Shown here: piece by piece, positions 26,513 through 35,000 of the stretch | How positions within the stretch are numbered: the first letter of the stretch is position 1 | How the letters are laid out: each line of letters starts with the position of its first letter | Assembly: GCA_039030395.1 (NCBI GenBank) | Contig: JBCCEF010000003.1 | Span: forward strand, 248,001-312,000 | Direction: 5' to 3' | DNA length: 64,000 nt | From: Acidobacteriota bacterium | GTDB taxonomy: Bacteria > Acidobacteriota > Thermoanaerobaculia > Multivoradales > JBCCEF01 | The notes under the pieces: model-generated | Database searches by the model: none | Told to the model about the DNA's origin: nothing | The model's input: the letters and a program-made list of their open reading frames with translations, nothing else | Program-made: the position numbers and the translations under genes

Positions 26513-27877
26513 GTGCGATTCAACAGCACCCTAGGCATCGTCCTTGCGGTAGCGGCGCTATGCGCGGCGACGACCGAGGCCCAGCCGCCGCTATCGGAGG
26601 TGGGCCGCTGGCTGCAAGGCTATCTGCGCATCGACACCACCAACCCTCCCGGTGACGAGCATCGCGCGGCCTCCTACCTCGCCGACATACTCCACCGGGC
26701 CGGTATTTCCACCCGGCTGCTGGTGACCGCCGAGGGGCGGACCAGCCTGTACGCCGAGATCGAAGGCAAGCGCTCCGGAGAGGGCCTGCTGATGATGCAC
26801 CACATGGACGTGGTGCCGCCGGGCCCCGGCTGGACCTTCGAGCCCTTCGCCGGCGATCTGGAGGCGGGTAAGCTGCGCGGCCGCGGCGCGATCGACGTCA
26901 AGAGCCTCGGTGTGGCCCAGGTGGCGGCGCTGGTGGCGCTCAAGAAAAGCGGGGTGCCCCCGGAGCGCGGCGTCGCCCTGTTGGCGGTGGCCGACGAGGA
27001 GACCGGCGGCGGCCAGGGGACGGCGTGGCTATGGGAGCACCACCCGGAGATCTTCGACGGCGTGGCGGCGGTCCTCAATGAGGGGGGCAGCAACCGCAAG
27101 CCTCCGGCCGGCCTTTTGTGGTGGGGGGTCGAAACCTCCCAGAAGCGGCCCCTCTGGCTGCGGGTCTCGGCCCAGGGCCGTGGGGGGCACGGTTCCGGCC
27201 TCAATCCGCACAGCGCCATGCACAAGCTCATCCGAGGCCTGTCGCGGCTGGTGGATCGGCCTCCGACCTATCGGGTGACCGAGGCCGCCCGGACCTACCT
27301 GAGGGCGATCGCCGATCTCGAGAGCCCGATGTTCCGCGGGCACTACCGCGATGTCGATGCCTACGTCTTACCCGACGGGCCAACGGGACCGATGCTGCCG
27401 GGGGTCGCCAACCTGTTTCTGGACACGGTGCAGGTGACGGTGATCGAGGGCAGCGAAGGGATCAACATTGTACCGGAGCGCGCCTCGGCGCTGCTCGATG
27501 TGCGCCTGTTGCCGGAAACCGATGCCGACGCCTTTCTCGCCGATCTGCGCGCCGCCTTGGGCAGCGGTTTCGAGGTGGAGGTGTTGGTCGCCTCACCGCC
27601 GGCCGATTCCTCGTCCACGGACACTCGCCTCTTCCGGGTCCTCACCCGCGTTCTCGAGCCGGAGGCTCCGGTGGTGCCGGCGTTGATTGCGGGCTTCACG
27701 GATTCCCGCTTCTTTCGTGAGCGGGGGATTCCCACCTACGGTTTCTCACCCTTCGTTCTGAGCGGACCGGAACTCTCCGGCATCCACGGGCCGGACGAGG
27801 AAATCCCGGTGGCGGAACTCGATGCCGGCACGGCTCGCCTGCTGCGGGTGGTTCAAGAGTACGCCTATGAGCAATGA
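26513..27877 (+). CDS. Exported M20-family metallopeptidase
   Basis: 454 aa from a GTG. A signal peptide (STLGIVLAVAALCAATTEAQ) is followed by the M20 domain: LMMHHMDVVPPG (metal His/Asp), GRGAIDVKS (bridging Asp), VADEETGGG (catalytic and ligand Glu), LNEGG, the dimerisation-domain QGRGGHGSGLNP motif, and a C-terminal YGFSPFVLSGPELSGIHGPDE with the last ligand His. All ligands are intact, so it should be an active peptidase or deacylase in the periplasm. Paralogous to the 24053 gene and, like it, directly upstream of a sigma54-type pilin promoter. Confidence 0.9.
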   Translation: MRFNSTLGIVLAVAALCAATTEAQPPLSEVGRWLQGYLRIDTTNPPGDEHRAASYLADILHRAGISTRLLVTAEGRTSLYAEIEGKRSGEGLLMMHHMDVVPPGPGWTFEPFAGDLEAGKLRGRGAIDVKSLGVAQVAALVALKKSGVPPERGVALLAVADEETGGGQGTAWLWEHHPEIFDGVAAVLNEGGSNRKPPAGLLWWGVETSQKRPLWLRVSAQGRGGHGSGLNPHSAMHKLIRGLSRLVDRPPTYRVTEAARTYLRAIADLESPMFRGHYRDVDAYVLPDGPTGPMLPGVANLFLDTVQVTVIEGSEGINIVPERASALLDVRLLPETDADAFLADLRAALGSGFEVEVLVASPPADSSSTDTRLFRVLTRVLEPEAPVVPALIAGFTDSRFFRERGIPTYGFSPFVLSGPELSGIHGPDEEIPVAELDAGTARLLRVVQEYAYEQ

Positions 27878-27908
27878 CCCCTGAGCGCTGCAATGGAACG
27901 GAAGGGGC

Positions 27909-27925
27909 CTGACACAGTTTGTCAG
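27909..27925. promoter_or_regulatory. Dyad CTGACA-N5-TGTCAG, candidate activator site upstream of pilin 2
   Basis: A perfect 6+6 dyad 31-55 bases downstream of the M20 stop and 40 bases upstream of the sigma54-type promoter. It could also act as a weak transcription end signal, but no T-tract follows directly. Related TGACA motifs occur upstream of pilin 1. Confidence 0.4.
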
Positions 27926-27963
27926 TCCGTCTCGAAAAGCCCCATTTTCTTTGGTGGATTTGC

Positions 27964-27980
27964 CGGTATGCATTTTGCTT
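27964..27980 (+). promoter_or_regulatory. Sigma54-type promoter of pilin 2 (GG-N10-GC)
   Basis: CGGTATGCATTTTGCTT has GG at 27965-27966 and GC at 27977-27978, with a strong -12 block (TTTTGCTT) and a weak -24 block. Its GG lies 105 bases before the ATG at 28070, against 106 for pilin 1, which supports the call. Confidence 0.55.
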
Positions 27981-28069
27981 CTTAAGGAGGCTGTGGCGAA
28001 AGTCCTATGGATCTATGGGTCGTGCGCCACGGCTCCTGGCATGGGAAGTCATTGGAAGGGAGGGGTTGA

Positions 28070-28582
28070 ATGTTTTTTTTGAATCGTCGCAAACAGGGTT
28101 TCACCCTGATCGAGTTGTTGATCGTTGTCGCCATCATCGGGATCATCGCGGCTTTGCTGGTGCCCAATCTGATCGACGCGCTACAGAAGTCCAAACAGAA
28201 GCGGACCATGATGGATGCCCGCAATGTCGGCAATTCGATGATGGCCTGGTTGACGGATCAGGCAAGCGCCGCCGCCGCCGGTGCTTCTAGCACCATCGAC
28301 CTCGGCGACTGGACGGGGGTCAGCACGATTCCCGCTCTGCGTTCGGCGCTGGTCCCCCAGTACATCCAGGAGATTCCGGTGCGGGACGGCTGGAAGCGGA
28401 CCTTCTACTACCGCATGGATCTGAGCGGAGTCGGCAAGGAGAAGCGCTTCATGATCGCCAGCGGTGGGCGCGATCTCAACCTGCCCGCGGGCACCTACAC
28501 GGTGGGTTCCTTCGACCCGACGGACTACGATCAGGACATCCTGTGGGCCGATGGATTCTTCCTCCGCTGGCCTCAAAAGTAG
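28070..28582 (+). CDS. Type IV pilin / GspG-like pseudopilin, paralogue 2
   Basis: 170 aa. The leader MFFLNRRKQG is cleaved before FTLIELLIVVAIIGIIAALLVPNL, nearly identical to paralogue 1. The mature parts share LTDQ, LGDW, RSALVP and the C-terminal FDPTDYDQDILWADGFFLRWP. The start has GGAAGGGAGGGG upstream. The codons after ATG contain a run of eight T residues (28073-28080), unusual in this GC-rich DNA. It is the second half of the duplicated M20-pilin unit. Same uncertainty between major pilin and pseudopilin as for paralogue 1. Confidence 0.9.
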   Translation: MFFLNRRKQGFTLIELLIVVAIIGIIAALLVPNLIDALQKSKQKRTMMDARNVGNSMMAWLTDQASAAAAGASSTIDLGDWTGVSTIPALRSALVPQYIQEIPVRDGWKRTFYYRMDLSGVGKEKRFMIASGGRDLNLPAGTYTVGSFDPTDYDQDILWADGFFLRWPQK

Positions 28583-28647
28583 CGACTTCTCGGGCGCTGC
28601 CGGGTCCATTCGGACCCGCCTGACGGCCGCGGGTTAGACTCCCGCTC

Positions 28648-31008
28648 ATGGTGCCTTTTGCGCACAGGCGCGGCTTGCCGGTGGTGCTCGGGGCCACCGT
28701 GGTGGGTTGCTTCTTCGGGATTCTGGCCCTACCCGATCGCCTCCTCGCGACCCGCGACTTCGCGTTCTTCCACCTTCCCCTGCGGCTGAACTTCGCTCGC
28801 CTCCTCGGTGAGGGGGTTCCGTACTGGAACCCTTGGATCCATGCTGGGCAACCGCTGCTGTCGAATCCGAGCTACGGGGCCTTCTACCCGCTCAGTTGGA
28901 TCGTCCTGGTGTGCGATCCGGGCTATGCCCTCGGTTGGCAGGTGCTGCTGCACGGGGGGATCGCCTTCGGCGGCGCCTGGTATTTGGCTCGGCGGTTGGG
29001 GTGTGGGTCGGGCGCGGCGGCCCTGGCAGCCATTGCCTACACCGGCGCCGGCGCTTTCCTTTCGCTGCTCCACGCCTACACCATGTTCGGTGGCATGGCC
29101 TGGTTCCCCTGGATTCTGGCGGCCGGCGACGCCCTCGCCGCCGCGGGGCCCTTTCGCTGGCGTCCGGCTCTTGCCGCCGGCGGTGCTCTGGCGATGCAAC
29201 TCCTGAACGGGGAGCCGACCACCGCCCTTCTCGGGGGGCTCGCCCTGGTCGCTTTCGTCGTCCGCGGTCCCCTTTCTCCGCCGGGTCTCCTGCGCTCCGT
29301 CGCCCGGGTGGCCGTGCCGGTGGTCCTGGCGCTGATCCTGGCGGCGCCGCAACTTCTCGCCACCGGCGCTCGGCTGGCAGACTCGCCGCGCCAGGAGGCT
29401 CTCGATGTCGCCACCGCCACGGTTTGGTCCGCCCCGCCGGAGCGCTTGGTGGAGTTGATGCTGCCGCGCGCCTTCGGCGATCCGGTGCGCTGGGAGGAGG
29501 GGCTCTACTTCGGCTCCGATCTGCACGACCGGCAGTTCCCGTACCTGCTCTCCATCTACCCCGGTCTGCTGGTGGCCTTGCTGGCCATCGCCGCCCTGTG
29601 GCGCGGCTGCCCGCGGCGCAACGCCTGGCTGGCGATGCTTGCCGGCGGCCTGTTCCTCGGTCTCGGTCACCACAATCCCGTCTACCCGTGGCTGCATGAG
29701 CATCTGCCGCTCCTCGGCCGCCTGCGCTACCCGGAGAAGTTCTTGCTGCTCGCCCTCGCCGCGCTGCCCTTCGTGGCGGCCCTCGGCTGGCAGCGGCTGC
29801 TCGACCAGCGGGGTCGAGGTGAAGAACGACTGCCCCTGGTCCTCACGCTGGTCGCGGCGGCGGTGGCCCTGCTGGTGGCGGTGGTTTTCTGGTTGGGACC
29901 GAACGGGCTGAGTCCATGGGTGGTGTCCGGCTCCCTCGCCGTGGCCAGCGCCGCGGCGGTGTCCGAGGCGCTGGGGTTTCTCGCGCGGCAACACGCACTG
30001 ACCGTGGGGGTGGCGGTGATCGGCGCGGCGATCCTGTGGTGCGTGCGCCTCCGACGGGTACCGGCGGCAGCGCTGTCGGCGGCGTTGGCGCTGCTGGTCG
30101 GTGGGGATTTGCTGTGGACCGGGTCGGGGCTGGTGCGCACCCTGCCGGCGGCGGACCTGGCCCGCCCGCCGGCCGCCATCGCGCCCTTTCTGCCGCTCGA
30201 CTCCCGGTTGTTCGTCGACGAACTGTTCCACCCGCTGGGCGGCGGTTTTCGGCGCGATGCCGGACCGCGGCCGGGGCTCGCCTACGAGTACACCAAGACC
30301 GCCCGCCTAGACCCCTACGTCGGCAATCTTTGGGACGTGCCCTACGCCCTGCACGCGGACTACGACCTGATGCTCACCGAGTGGGGGCGCCACGGCCTCC
30401 ACCGGCTGCGGTTGGACGCCTCCCACACGGTCCGCACCGCGGCTCTGCTGGGGGCCTGGAACGTCGGGTATTTGATTCTGCGCGGCGCTGAGCCGGAGGC
30501 CCCGGTCGAGGTGCGGGAGAACGGCTGGGCTCTGCCGCGCTATCGCTTCGTGCCGCGGGTGCACTGGCACCGTGAGCGCCAGGCGGCGGTCGACGCGCAG
30601 CGCGCCGGGGCGATGGACTACCGGGCCCTCGACCACTGGATCGTCCCCGCGGGCGCGGGGCTGGGAGAGCGGGTGGAAGAGCGCCCGGAGGCTCGCATTA
30701 CCTGGCTGTGGGACCGCGGTTCGCGCATCGAACTCGACTACGAGGCGGCGGCCCCGGGCGGGTTTCTGGTGATCGCCTCGACCTTCGATGACCACTGGCG
30801 CGCCAGCGTCGATGGCGAGGTGCTGACGGTGGTCCCCACCGCCCTCGGGCAGATCGGCGTCGTCGCGCCGCCGGGCGCTCACCGGCTGGAACTCTCCTTC
30901 CGCGATCCGATGGTGGATCTCGGCGTCGTCATCGGCCTGCTCGCTTGGGGAATTCTCGCGCCCTTGATCTGGTGGCGTGGCGGCCGCTCCTCGGCGCCGG
31001 TGGCGTAG
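28648..31008 (+). CDS. YfhO-like polytopic membrane protein
   Basis: 786 aa. About twelve hydrophobic segments, with a first extracytoplasmic loop (NFARLLGEGVPYWNPWIHAGQPLLSNPSYGAFYPLSW) characteristic of the YfhO family, and a C-terminal beta domain (GGFLVIASTFDDHWRASVDGE with GAHRLELSFRDP) before a last helix. In other bacteria YfhO-type proteins have been linked to glycosylation of cell-wall polymers or membrane glycans; the substrate here is unknown. It lies between pilin 2 and the prepilin peptidase on the same strand, so a role in pilin or surface glycosylation is possible but only inferred. Confidence 0.88.
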   Translation: MVPFAHRRGLPVVLGATVVGCFFGILALPDRLLATRDFAFFHLPLRLNFARLLGEGVPYWNPWIHAGQPLLSNPSYGAFYPLSWIVLVCDPGYALGWQVLLHGGIAFGGAWYLARRLGCGSGAAALAAIAYTGAGAFLSLLHAYTMFGGMAWFPWILAAGDALAAAGPFRWRPALAAGGALAMQLLNGEPTTALLGGLALVAFVVRGPLSPPGLLRSVARVAVPVVLALILAAPQLLATGARLADSPRQEALDVATATVWSAPPERLVELMLPRAFGDPVRWEEGLYFGSDLHDRQFPYLLSIYPGLLVALLAIAALWRGCPRRNAWLAMLAGGLFLGLGHHNPVYPWLHEHLPLLGRLRYPEKFLLLALAALPFVAALGWQRLLDQRGRGEERLPLVLTLVAAAVALLVAVVFWLGPNGLSPWVVSGSLAVASAAAVSEALGFLARQHALTVGVAVIGAAILWCVRLRRVPAAALSAALALLVGGDLLWTGSGLVRTLPAADLARPPAAIAPFLPLDSRLFVDELFHPLGGGFRRDAGPRPGLAYEYTKTARLDPYVGNLWDVPYALHADYDLMLTEWGRHGLHRLRLDASHTVRTAALLGAWNVGYLILRGAEPEAPVEVRENGWALPRYRFVPRVHWHRERQAAVDAQRAGAMDYRALDHWIVPAGAGLGERVEERPEARITWLWDRGSRIELDYEAAAPGGFLVIASTFDDHWRASVDGEVLTVVPTALGQIGVVAPPGAHRLELSFRDPMVDLGVVIGLLAWGILAPLIWWRGGRSSAPVA

Positions 31009-31020
31009 AATCCCGGCGTC

Positions 31021-31794
31021 GTGCTCTTCGACCTTCTGGCGAATGCCTACGCCGCAGTCTTCGGCCTCGCCATCGGCAGCTATCTCAACGTCGTCATTCA
31101 TCGGTTGCCGCGCGGGCTGTCGACCATCGCTCCCCGTTCCCGCTGTCCCGTCTGCCGTTCGGCGATTCGCCATCGGGACAATGTTCCGGTGCTCAGCTAT
31201 CTGTTGCTCGGCGGCCGCTGCCGCTGCTGCTGGGTGCCGATCAGCCCGCGCTATGCGCTGGTGGAGGCGCTGACGGCGGTGCTCTTTGTGGGCTGCCTGC
31301 AGGCCTTTGGCATTTCCCTGGGCGCTATGGTGGCGATGCTCTTCGTCAGTCTCCTCGTCGCCCTCGCCGGCATTGACCTCGACCACTACATCCTGCCGGA
31401 CCGGTTGACCCTGCCGGGCATCGCCGTCGGCCTGCTGCTTCAGCCTTGGGCGCCCTGGACGGACTTCGCCGGTGCGCTGATCGGGACGCTGGCCGGCGGT
31501 GGTGTGTTGCTCGCCGTTTGGGGCCTCTGGTACCTGCTGCGCCGGGAGGAAGGGATGGGATTGGGAGACGTCAAGATGCTGGCGATGGTCGGCGCCTTCC
31601 TCGGCTGGAAGGGCATGGCGGTGACCTTTCTGGTGGCCACCGCCGCCGGCGCGCTGATCGGCGTGGCGCTGATCGTCTCCGGCCGCTCCGGGCGGCGGGC
31701 AAAGCTGCCCTTCGGGGTGTTTCTGTCCCTGGGCGCGCTGGTCGGCCTGTTCTGGGGGCCGCCACTGGTCGATGCCTATTTGGAGCTGCTGTGA
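31021..31794 (+). CDS. pilD: Prepilin peptidase (type 4, bifunctional)
   Basis: 257 aa from a GTG. An inner-membrane aspartic protease that cleaves prepilins and N-methylates the new Phe. The cytoplasmic zinc loop has C42-x2-C45 and C67-x2-C70, the tetracysteine form found in bifunctional enzymes. The catalytic Asp motifs are AGIDLDH and GLGDVKM. Eight hydrophobic segments are compatible with the family. Its stop codon overlaps the GTG of the histidine kinase (GTGA). Natural substrates in the window are the pilins at 25712, 28070, 33739, 34350 and 35000, and possibly 36409. Confidence 0.95.
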   Translation: MLFDLLANAYAAVFGLAIGSYLNVVIHRLPRGLSTIAPRSRCPVCRSAIRHRDNVPVLSYLLLGGRCRCCWVPISPRYALVEALTAVLFVGCLQAFGISLGAMVAMLFVSLLVALAGIDLDHYILPDRLTLPGIAVGLLLQPWAPWTDFAGALIGTLAGGGVLLAVWGLWYLLRREEGMGLGDVKMLAMVGAFLGWKGMAVTFLVATAAGALIGVALIVSGRSGRRAKLPFGVFLSLGALVGLFWGPPLVDAYLELL

Positions 31795-33608
31795 CGGAAC
31801 CGTCGGCGGCGAGAAAGGCGAGGGGGTTGCGGCGCTTCGGCCGCCTGGGGCTACGCGGCGAACTGCTGGTGCTGCCACCGACGGCTCTGCTGCTGCTGCT
31901 GGTGTTGTCGTCCTTCACCCTGCTGTCCTATCGCAGCGGCCTCGATCTGCTGGCCGAAGAGCGCCGCGACCGGGCCGCTCGCCTGGCCGCGGCGGCGGCG
32001 GCGGAGCTCGCCTCGGCCGGCGGCGCGGTGAGCGCCCGCGAGTTGAGCCGCCTGGCGCCGCAGGCCCTCGGTGTCGCCCTGCTCGACCGGCGGGGCGTTG
32101 CGCGAGTGCGCACCGGCACCCTTTCCGAGGATTCGCCGGCGCTGCCGGCGGGTGCCCAGGAGATCGTCGGAGCGCGCGGCTATGGCCCCAATGGCCGGTT
32201 GCCCTACTCGGTGGTGGGCATCGCGCCCCTCGGACCGGCCGCGAACCGGCGCTTTGTGCGGGTGGATCTTGAGGCGGCGGAGCTGGGGGCGCAGCTACGC
32301 AGTTCCCGGGTGCTCGCTTGGGTGGTGCTGCCGGCCAATGCGGCGGTGCTGCTGCTGGTGCTGTTTTTCCTGCGTCACTCCCTGTCGCCCTTCGAAAAGC
32401 TGCTCGAGCGCGCCCGCAGCCTGCGGGACGAGGGCGGAGGAGAGGTGGCCGGGGACGACGAGGTGCAGTTCCTCCTCGCCACCTTCGAGCGCGCCCTGGC
32501 CTCCCTCGGAGCGGCCCACGCCGGCCCTTCGCCGGGCGGCGGCGAAGAGGAACTCGAAGCGATCAGCCGCACCCTCACTCGCAGTCTCGACAGCGGGGTT
32601 TTGCTGCTCGACGCACAAGGCCGGGTGATCGCCCTCAACGAAGTGGGGGCGGAGCTTCTCGACATCGAGCCGCCGCCGTCCGGGACGGCGCTGCGCGACG
32701 CCCTGGCGGAGCGCTCGGCCCTTGCCGAGGTGCTCGGCGAGGCGGCCGCCACGGGTCGCGGTTTGCGGCGCAAGGAGCTTCCCCTGGCGACCGGCGACGG
32801 CCCTCGCACCATCGGCATCACCCTCCACCCGTTGCGCCGTGACGACGGGGCGGTGCGCGGTCACCTGGCCCTCTTTGCGGACCTCACGGAGAGTCAGCGG
32901 CGGGCCCGGGAAAACCACCTGACGGACAGCCTGGAACGCCTCGGCGAGCTGGCCGGCGGCGTGGCCCATGAGCTGCGCAACAGCCTGGCGACCTTGAAGG
33001 GGTATCTGACCCTGATCGACCGGGCGCCGGAAGACGAGTCGATCCGCGACTACCTGACCGAGATCCGGCGCGAGGCGGATCACCTGCAGCGGGTGCTGGA
33101 GGACTTCCTCGCCTTCGCCCGGCCCGGGTCGGTGCGCTTGGAGGAGATCGCTTTATCGGAGCTGGTGCGCCGGGCGGTAGCCGATCCGGCCCTGGGCGGG
33201 GCCGTTCGGTGGGTCGGTGGGGAGGAGAGTCGCGGACCGACCATCGAGGGCGACCGGCAGCTCCTCGAGCGGGCGGTGCGCAATCTGCTGCACAACGCAG
33301 TGGAGGCGGAGCGCGAGGCCGGGCGCTTGCCGGCGCCGGAAGCTTGGGTGGAGGACGCCGAGGGCGGTGCCTCCGTGCTGGTGGCGGATCGCGGCGCCGG
33401 AATCTCGCCGGAGATGCGCGAACGGCTCTTCCACCCCTTCGCCACCGGCCGGCCCGGCGGTGTCGGGTTGGGACTGGCGCTCAGTCACCGCATCGTGACC
33501 CTGCACGGCGGATCCCTCGTCCTCGAAGATCAGTCCGGCGGCGGAACACGGGCACGGATCCATCTGCCGTATGACGCATCTGTTACGATTCGTAACGATT
33601 TGGATTGA
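31791..33608 (+). CDS. Two-TM sensor histidine kinase (NtrB/PilS-class)
   Basis: 605 aa from the GTG at 31791, overlapping the pilD stop; the frame remains open upstream, but that is inside pilD. TM1 about 25-47, an extracytoplasmic sensor of about 125 residues, TM2 about 175-194, a HAMP-like linker, a PAS-like region (about 255-370), then HisKA with H393 in VAHELRNSLATLKGYL. HATPase motifs follow: NLLHNAVEAE with N502, VADRGAGIS, and GGVGLGLALSHRI. The NtrB-like catalytic core suggests a sigma54 activator as partner. The best candidate in the window is the regulator at 42795-44126. Coupling to pilD and location before the minor pilins suggest PilS function. Confidence 0.9.
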   Translation: MTEPSAARKARGLRRFGRLGLRGELLVLPPTALLLLLVLSSFTLLSYRSGLDLLAEERRDRAARLAAAAAAELASAGGAVSARELSRLAPQALGVALLDRRGVARVRTGTLSEDSPALPAGAQEIVGARGYGPNGRLPYSVVGIAPLGPAANRRFVRVDLEAAELGAQLRSSRVLAWVVLPANAAVLLLVLFFLRHSLSPFEKLLERARSLRDEGGGEVAGDDEVQFLLATFERALASLGAAHAGPSPGGGEEELEAISRTLTRSLDSGVLLLDAQGRVIALNEVGAELLDIEPPPSGTALRDALAERSALAEVLGEAAATGRGLRRKELPLATGDGPRTIGITLHPLRRDDGAVRGHLALFADLTESQRRARENHLTDSLERLGELAGGVAHELRNSLATLKGYLTLIDRAPEDESIRDYLTEIRREADHLQRVLEDFLAFARPGSVRLEEIALSELVRRAVADPALGGAVRWVGGEESRGPTIEGDRQLLERAVRNLLHNAVEAEREAGRLPAPEAWVEDAEGGASVLVADRGAGISPEMRERLFHPFATGRPGGVGLGLALSHRIVTLHGGSLVLEDQSGGGTRARIHLPYDASVTIRNDLD

Positions 33609-33694
33609 AACGGTACCGTCGTCAGAATGGACTTGGATGGCTTAACGTACTGGAATCAAGTTCTTTATGAGGCAACCGGTGGTTCCGCCGAGGG

Positions 33695-33712
33695 CTGGCA
33701 AGGCCTTTGCTC
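33695..33712 (+). promoter_or_regulatory. Sigma54-type promoter of the minor-pilin operon (TGGCA-N6-TTGCT)
   Basis: CTGGCAAGGCCTTTGCTC has GG at 33697-33698 and GC at 33709-33710, exactly 10 bases apart, with both -24 and -12 blocks close to consensus. The expected transcript start lies just before AAGGAGAAGG and the ATG at 33739. A dyad GTTACG-ATT-CGTAAC (33582-33596) lies upstream. Confidence 0.65.
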
Positions 33713-33738
33713 CTCTCTGCAGCCGTCAAGGAGAAGGT

Positions 33739-34368
33739 ATGAAGAGTCGAAAGTTTCACAGAAGGGATGGGGGCTTTACCCTGGTCGAGATGCTGATCGT
33801 GGTGGTGTTGATCCTGGTGATCGCCGCGATCACCTGGCCGGCCCTCCATCGCATGCTGCTGCGCAACAAGATCCAGGGGGCGGCGCAGGAGTTCTCGATG
33901 CAGGTCCAGCGCGCCAAGATCGAAGCCGTCAAGCGCGGCGTACCGGCGGTGGTGCGGGTCGACTTCGCATCCGACGAGGTGTATTCCTTCGTCGACCTGG
34001 ACAACAGTGGAACCTTCAATCCGGTGGGTGGTTCCCAGCCCGGAACGACAGACTTCGAGATCAATCGACGCCAGATCCCCACCACCCTCGCCTTCTGGGC
34101 GCCGGCGGACGGCGCACCGGAAGGGGTGACGGCGGTGAATGGCTTGACGGCGGTGCCCGGTTCGCCGGGCGATCCCCATCAGGCGGTGCTGGAGGCGGAT
34201 GGTTCGGTGCGGGACGTTGGCGCCTTCCGATTGGCGGACACCTACGGCAACTTCTTCGAGATTTGGATCTCGCCGGAGGCTTCAGCCTTGGTTCGGTTGC
34301 GCAAATGGAACGGCACGGCATTCAAAGAGCAAGGTGAAGGGGGAACGTCATGGAAATGGACCTACTGA
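33739..34368 (+). CDS. fimT: Minor pilin, FimT/GspH family
   Basis: 209 aa. I chose the ATG at 33739, which has AAGGAGAAGG upstream; an in-frame ATG at 33667 precedes the sigma54 promoter and is not used. Leader MKSRKFHRRDGG, then FTLVEMLIVVVLILVIAAITWPAL, is a class III signal with Glu5. The RNKIQGAAQEFSMQVQRAKIEAVKRGVPAVVRV region is typical of the GspH/FimT family, and an acidic loop (DLDNSGTFNP) follows. First gene of an operon of overlapping genes. It may prime pilus assembly or bind DNA in uptake, by family; neither is shown here. Confidence 0.9.
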   Translation: MKSRKFHRRDGGFTLVEMLIVVVLILVIAAITWPALHRMLLRNKIQGAAQEFSMQVQRAKIEAVKRGVPAVVRVDFASDEVYSFVDLDNSGTFNPVGGSQPGTTDFEINRRQIPTTLAFWAPADGAPEGVTAVNGLTAVPGSPGDPHQAVLEADGSVRDVGAFRLADTYGNFFEIWISPEASALVRLRKWNGTAFKEQGEGGTSWKWTY

Positions 34369-35000
34369 TGGCGACCGGGAGGCGCGCGCGTCGGCCATCG
34401 CGCGGTGAGGCGGGAATCGGCTTGGTGGAGGCGCTCATCGCCATGGCGCTGTTGCTGGTGGTGGCGATCAGCATTCTGCCGCTCTTCACCCGCTCGATGT
34501 CCAACAACGTGGCCGGCAGCCAGTCGACTCAGATCGCCAACCAGGCGCGTCGGCAACTGGAAAGCCTTTATCAATTGCCCTTCAACAATCAGGCGCTGGA
34601 GATCACCGCTGGCAGCGAGCGGTTGACCACCGACTACTTTTCCTCCGGCGACCCCAAGGTGGAGGGCGATGAGTACTGGACCGCGACGGCGCCCAGCGGT
34701 ACCGCCCGCACCGTGTGGACCCGCGACACCACCATTCGCCAGTACTCCCTCGGAGGAACGGTGACGGATTCCGACGCCGACGGCGTGCTGGACTTCATCC
34801 CCGGCCTCGAAGACAGCGACGATCCCGGTGACGACGACTACGGCTATTTCGATTCTCCCCTGGATGCCGGTACCGACCGGGGCTTCATCCACATCAAGGA
34901 AGTCGAAGTCCTGCTGCAGTACTCCGAAGGGGACCACACCGGCGAAGGCCTGGTGGGGCCGGTGCCGGACATGCGCATTCGAGTGCTGAAGCCTTTCTGA
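34350..35000 (+). CDS. pilV: Minor pilin, PilV-like
   Basis: 216 aa. The start ATG at 34350 overlaps the fimT end by 19 bases and has AAGGGGGAAC upstream. The basic leader ends in GEAG, then IGLVEALIAMALLLVVAISILPLF. The N-terminal residue is Ile, with Glu at position 5, as in PilV-type minor pilins. The C-terminal domain is acidic (DSDADGVLDFIPGLEDSDDPGDDDYG), with a calcium-loop-like DSDADGVLD. The next start overlaps its stop (TGATG). Confidence 0.85.
   Translation: MEMDLLMATGRRARRPSRGEAGIGLVEALIAMALLLVVAISILPLFTRSMSNNVAGSQSTQIANQARRQLESLYQLPFNNQALEITAGSERLTTDYFSSGDPKVEGDEYWTATAPSGTARTVWTRDTTIRQYSLGGTVTDSDADGVLDFIPGLEDSDDPGDDDYGYFDSPLDAGTDRGFIHIKEVEVLLQYSEGDHTGEGLVGPVPDMRIRVLKPF

Noticed and set aside
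28729-31878. 500-aa and 523-aa minus-strand ORFs
   Set aside because: Antisense to the YfhO-like, prepilin peptidase and histidine kinase genes, which have clear motifs. The ORFs are Gln/His/Arg-rich shadows.
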